From assembly GCA_015655035.1 (NCBI GenBank), contig JAATFS010000295.1, forward strand, positions 1 through 6,155: DNA of 6,155 nt, read 5' to 3'. Below the pieces are notes generated by a model that saw only the letters and a list, made by a program, of their open reading frames with translations, was not told the DNA's origin and ran no database searches. The DNA comes from Lysobacterales bacterium (GTDB lineage: Bacteria > Pseudomonadota > Gammaproteobacteria > Xanthomonadales > Xanthomonadaceae). Positions 5,154 through 6,155 of the stretch are shown piece by piece (position 1 is the stretch's first letter; every line of letters starts with the position of its first letter). The translations under genes and the position numbers were made by a program.

Positions 5154-6155
5154 TCAGCGCAGCGCCGCCGCCGGGGTGGCGCAGAACGAGCTCGGCAACG
5201 CTTCGGGCTGGGTGCCCCAGCCCTGGGTCGGGGCCTGCGCGGTCAGCGCGAACGACAGCGTGCCGCCGGCCTTCAGCTGATCCCAGTCCAGCCATACCCG
5301 TGGCTGCGCGTTGCCGTTGAAGCGTACGTTCTGGATGTACTGCGGCGTATCGCCGCCAGCGCCCTGCGCATCGATGCGCAGGCGACGGCCATTGCCCAAT
5401 GCCAGCTCGACCTGCTCGAAACGCGGCGCATGCAGCAGGAACTGGCCGCTGCCCGGCACCGCCGGGTACAGCCCGATCGCGCTGAACAGGTACCAGGCCG
5501 ACATCGTGCCCAGATCGTCGTTGCCGGTCACGCCGTTGGGCGCATTGGTGAACAACTGCTGGGCCGCACGCAGCACGGTGGCGGTCTTCCACGGCTGGCC
5601 GATCAGCGTGTACATCCACGGCGCGTGCAGGTCCGGCTCGTTGTTGGGGTTGTAGCGGTACTGGTTGTAATAGCTGTACGGCCCCACCACCCACTGCTTG
5701 CGTGCGCCTTGCTGCGGATCACGCAGCAGCTCGTCGTAGGCGAAGAACGTATCCAGTCGCTTGCCGGTTTGTTCAGTGCCCTGCATTGCCGCGACCAGGC
5801 CGGGGACGTCCTGCTGCGCCAGCCACTGGTATTGCCAGGCAGTGCCCTCGTGGAAGCCGTGCTGCGAACGCGGGTTGTACTGGTCATTGGCTGGCGCGTA
5901 CCAGTGCCCGTCCTCCAGGCGCGGCCGAGGGAAGCCGGTGAAGCCGGTCTCCTGGTCGCGCACGCCCGGGTCCCAGACCTTGTGCCAATTACTGCCGCGC
6001 GCGCGCAGCTCAGTGCTGTCCCCGGCATGGCCCAGGCCCTGGGCCATCTGCGCCAGCGCGCAGTCGGCCAATGCGTATTCCAGCGTGGCCGAACCGCCGT
6101 GATGCGGATCCACGTCCATGCCCTTGGACGGGAACGCGCGGTCGTACTGGACGAA
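5154..6155 (-). CDS. GH92 family alpha-mannosidase, C-terminal part
   Basis: The frame is open to the right edge, so the 333 visible residues are roughly the last 40-45% of a protein that usually has about 700-800. Glycoside hydrolase family 92 enzymes are calcium-dependent, inverting exo-alpha-mannosidases (mostly alpha-1,2) that trim N-glycans and mannans, usually outside the cytoplasm. Visible hallmarks, numbered from the right edge, are an SATLEYALADCALAQ helix near 22-36, FPRPRLEDGHW, HEGTAWQYQW (102-111, Glu103 at 5847-5849) and NNEPDLHAPWMY (171-182). In the last of these, Glu173 (5637-5639) is the likely general acid. GNDDLGTMSAWYLF (211-224) has acidic residues at 5514-5519 that are the likely catalytic-base region, followed by GLYPAVPGSGQFLL and a C-terminal beta-rich domain. 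The signal peptide, if any, lies outside the window. The enzyme is functionally unrelated to its neighbours here; the glycan substrate is inferred from the family only. Confidence 0.93.
   Translation of the reverse strand, partial: FVQYDRAFPSKGMDVDPHHGGSATLEYALADCALAQMAQGLGHAGDSTELRARGSNWHKVWDPGVRDQETGFTGFPRPRLEDGHWYAPANDQYNPRSQHGFHEGTAWQYQWLAQQDVPGLVAAMQGTEQTGKRLDTFFAYDELLRDPQQGARKQWVVGPYSYYNQYRYNPNNEPDLHAPWMYTLIGQPWKTATVLRAAQQLFTNAPNGVTGNDDLGTMSAWYLFSAIGLYPAVPGSGQFLLHAPRFEQVELALGNGRRLRIDAQGAGGDTPQYIQNVRFNGNAQPRVWLDWDQLKAGGTLSFALTAQAPTQGWGTQPEALPSSFCATPAAALR

Noticed and set aside
4861..5694. Minus-strand open frame of 277 codons across the convergent junction
   Set aside because: It overlaps the mannosidase gene in a different frame and the permease gene antisense. 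The real genes have strong family motifs; this one has none.
1..6155. Defence system, prophage, transposon, CRISPR array, tRNA or riboswitch
   Set aside because: All six main coding regions fall into known metabolic or housekeeping families. No transposase, integrase, direct-repeat array, cloverleaf or long conserved leader was recognisable.

Overview
This is a high-GC chromosomal segment. The gene families and codon use suggest a gammaproteobacterium of the Xanthomonas/Stenotrophomonas (Lysobacterales) type. That placement is inferred from style and gene content; no rRNA or other marker gene is present. I see no phage, transposase, integrase, CRISPR array, tRNA or toxin-antitoxin genes. The content looks like ordinary housekeeping and accessory metabolism.

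Layout, left to right. (1) 1-476, minus: a Cys-type glutathione peroxidase whose C-terminus runs off the left edge. (2) 477-590: a 114-bp gap with three candidate hairpins, the strongest a terminator-like stem directly after the rmuC stop. (3) 591-2135, minus: rmuC, a membrane-anchored coiled-coil protein with a nuclease-like RmuC domain. It carries an in-frame tandem duplication of 69 residues in its coiled coil and a perfect 16-bp palindrome near its 3' end. (4) 2136-2213: a 78-bp divergent intergenic region. (5) 2214-2819, plus: a glutathione S-transferase-like protein. (6) 2918-3544, plus: a LysE/RhtB-family amino-acid exporter. (7) 3545-3680: a 136-bp gap with a nested stem-loop and a run of eight C. 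(8) 3681-5093, plus: an APC-superfamily amino-acid permease of the cationic amino acid transporter type. (9) 5094-5153: a 60-bp convergent gap with a large inverted repeat, probably a shared terminator. (10) 5154-6155, minus: the C-terminal part of a GH92 alpha-mannosidase that continues past the right edge.

The genes do not form one pathway. The glutathione peroxidase and the GST-like protein both belong to thiol/oxidative-stress families but are transcribed in opposite directions with rmuC between them. The LysE exporter and the APC permease are neighbouring amino-acid transporters of presumably opposite direction (export and import), but the 136-bp gap with a stem-loop argues against a tight operon. 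The GH92 mannosidase is a glycan-degrading enzyme unrelated to the rest.

I did not find a convincing new system. The points most worth checking are the RmuC coiled-coil duplication, the palindrome inside rmuC, and the stem-loops in the gaps.
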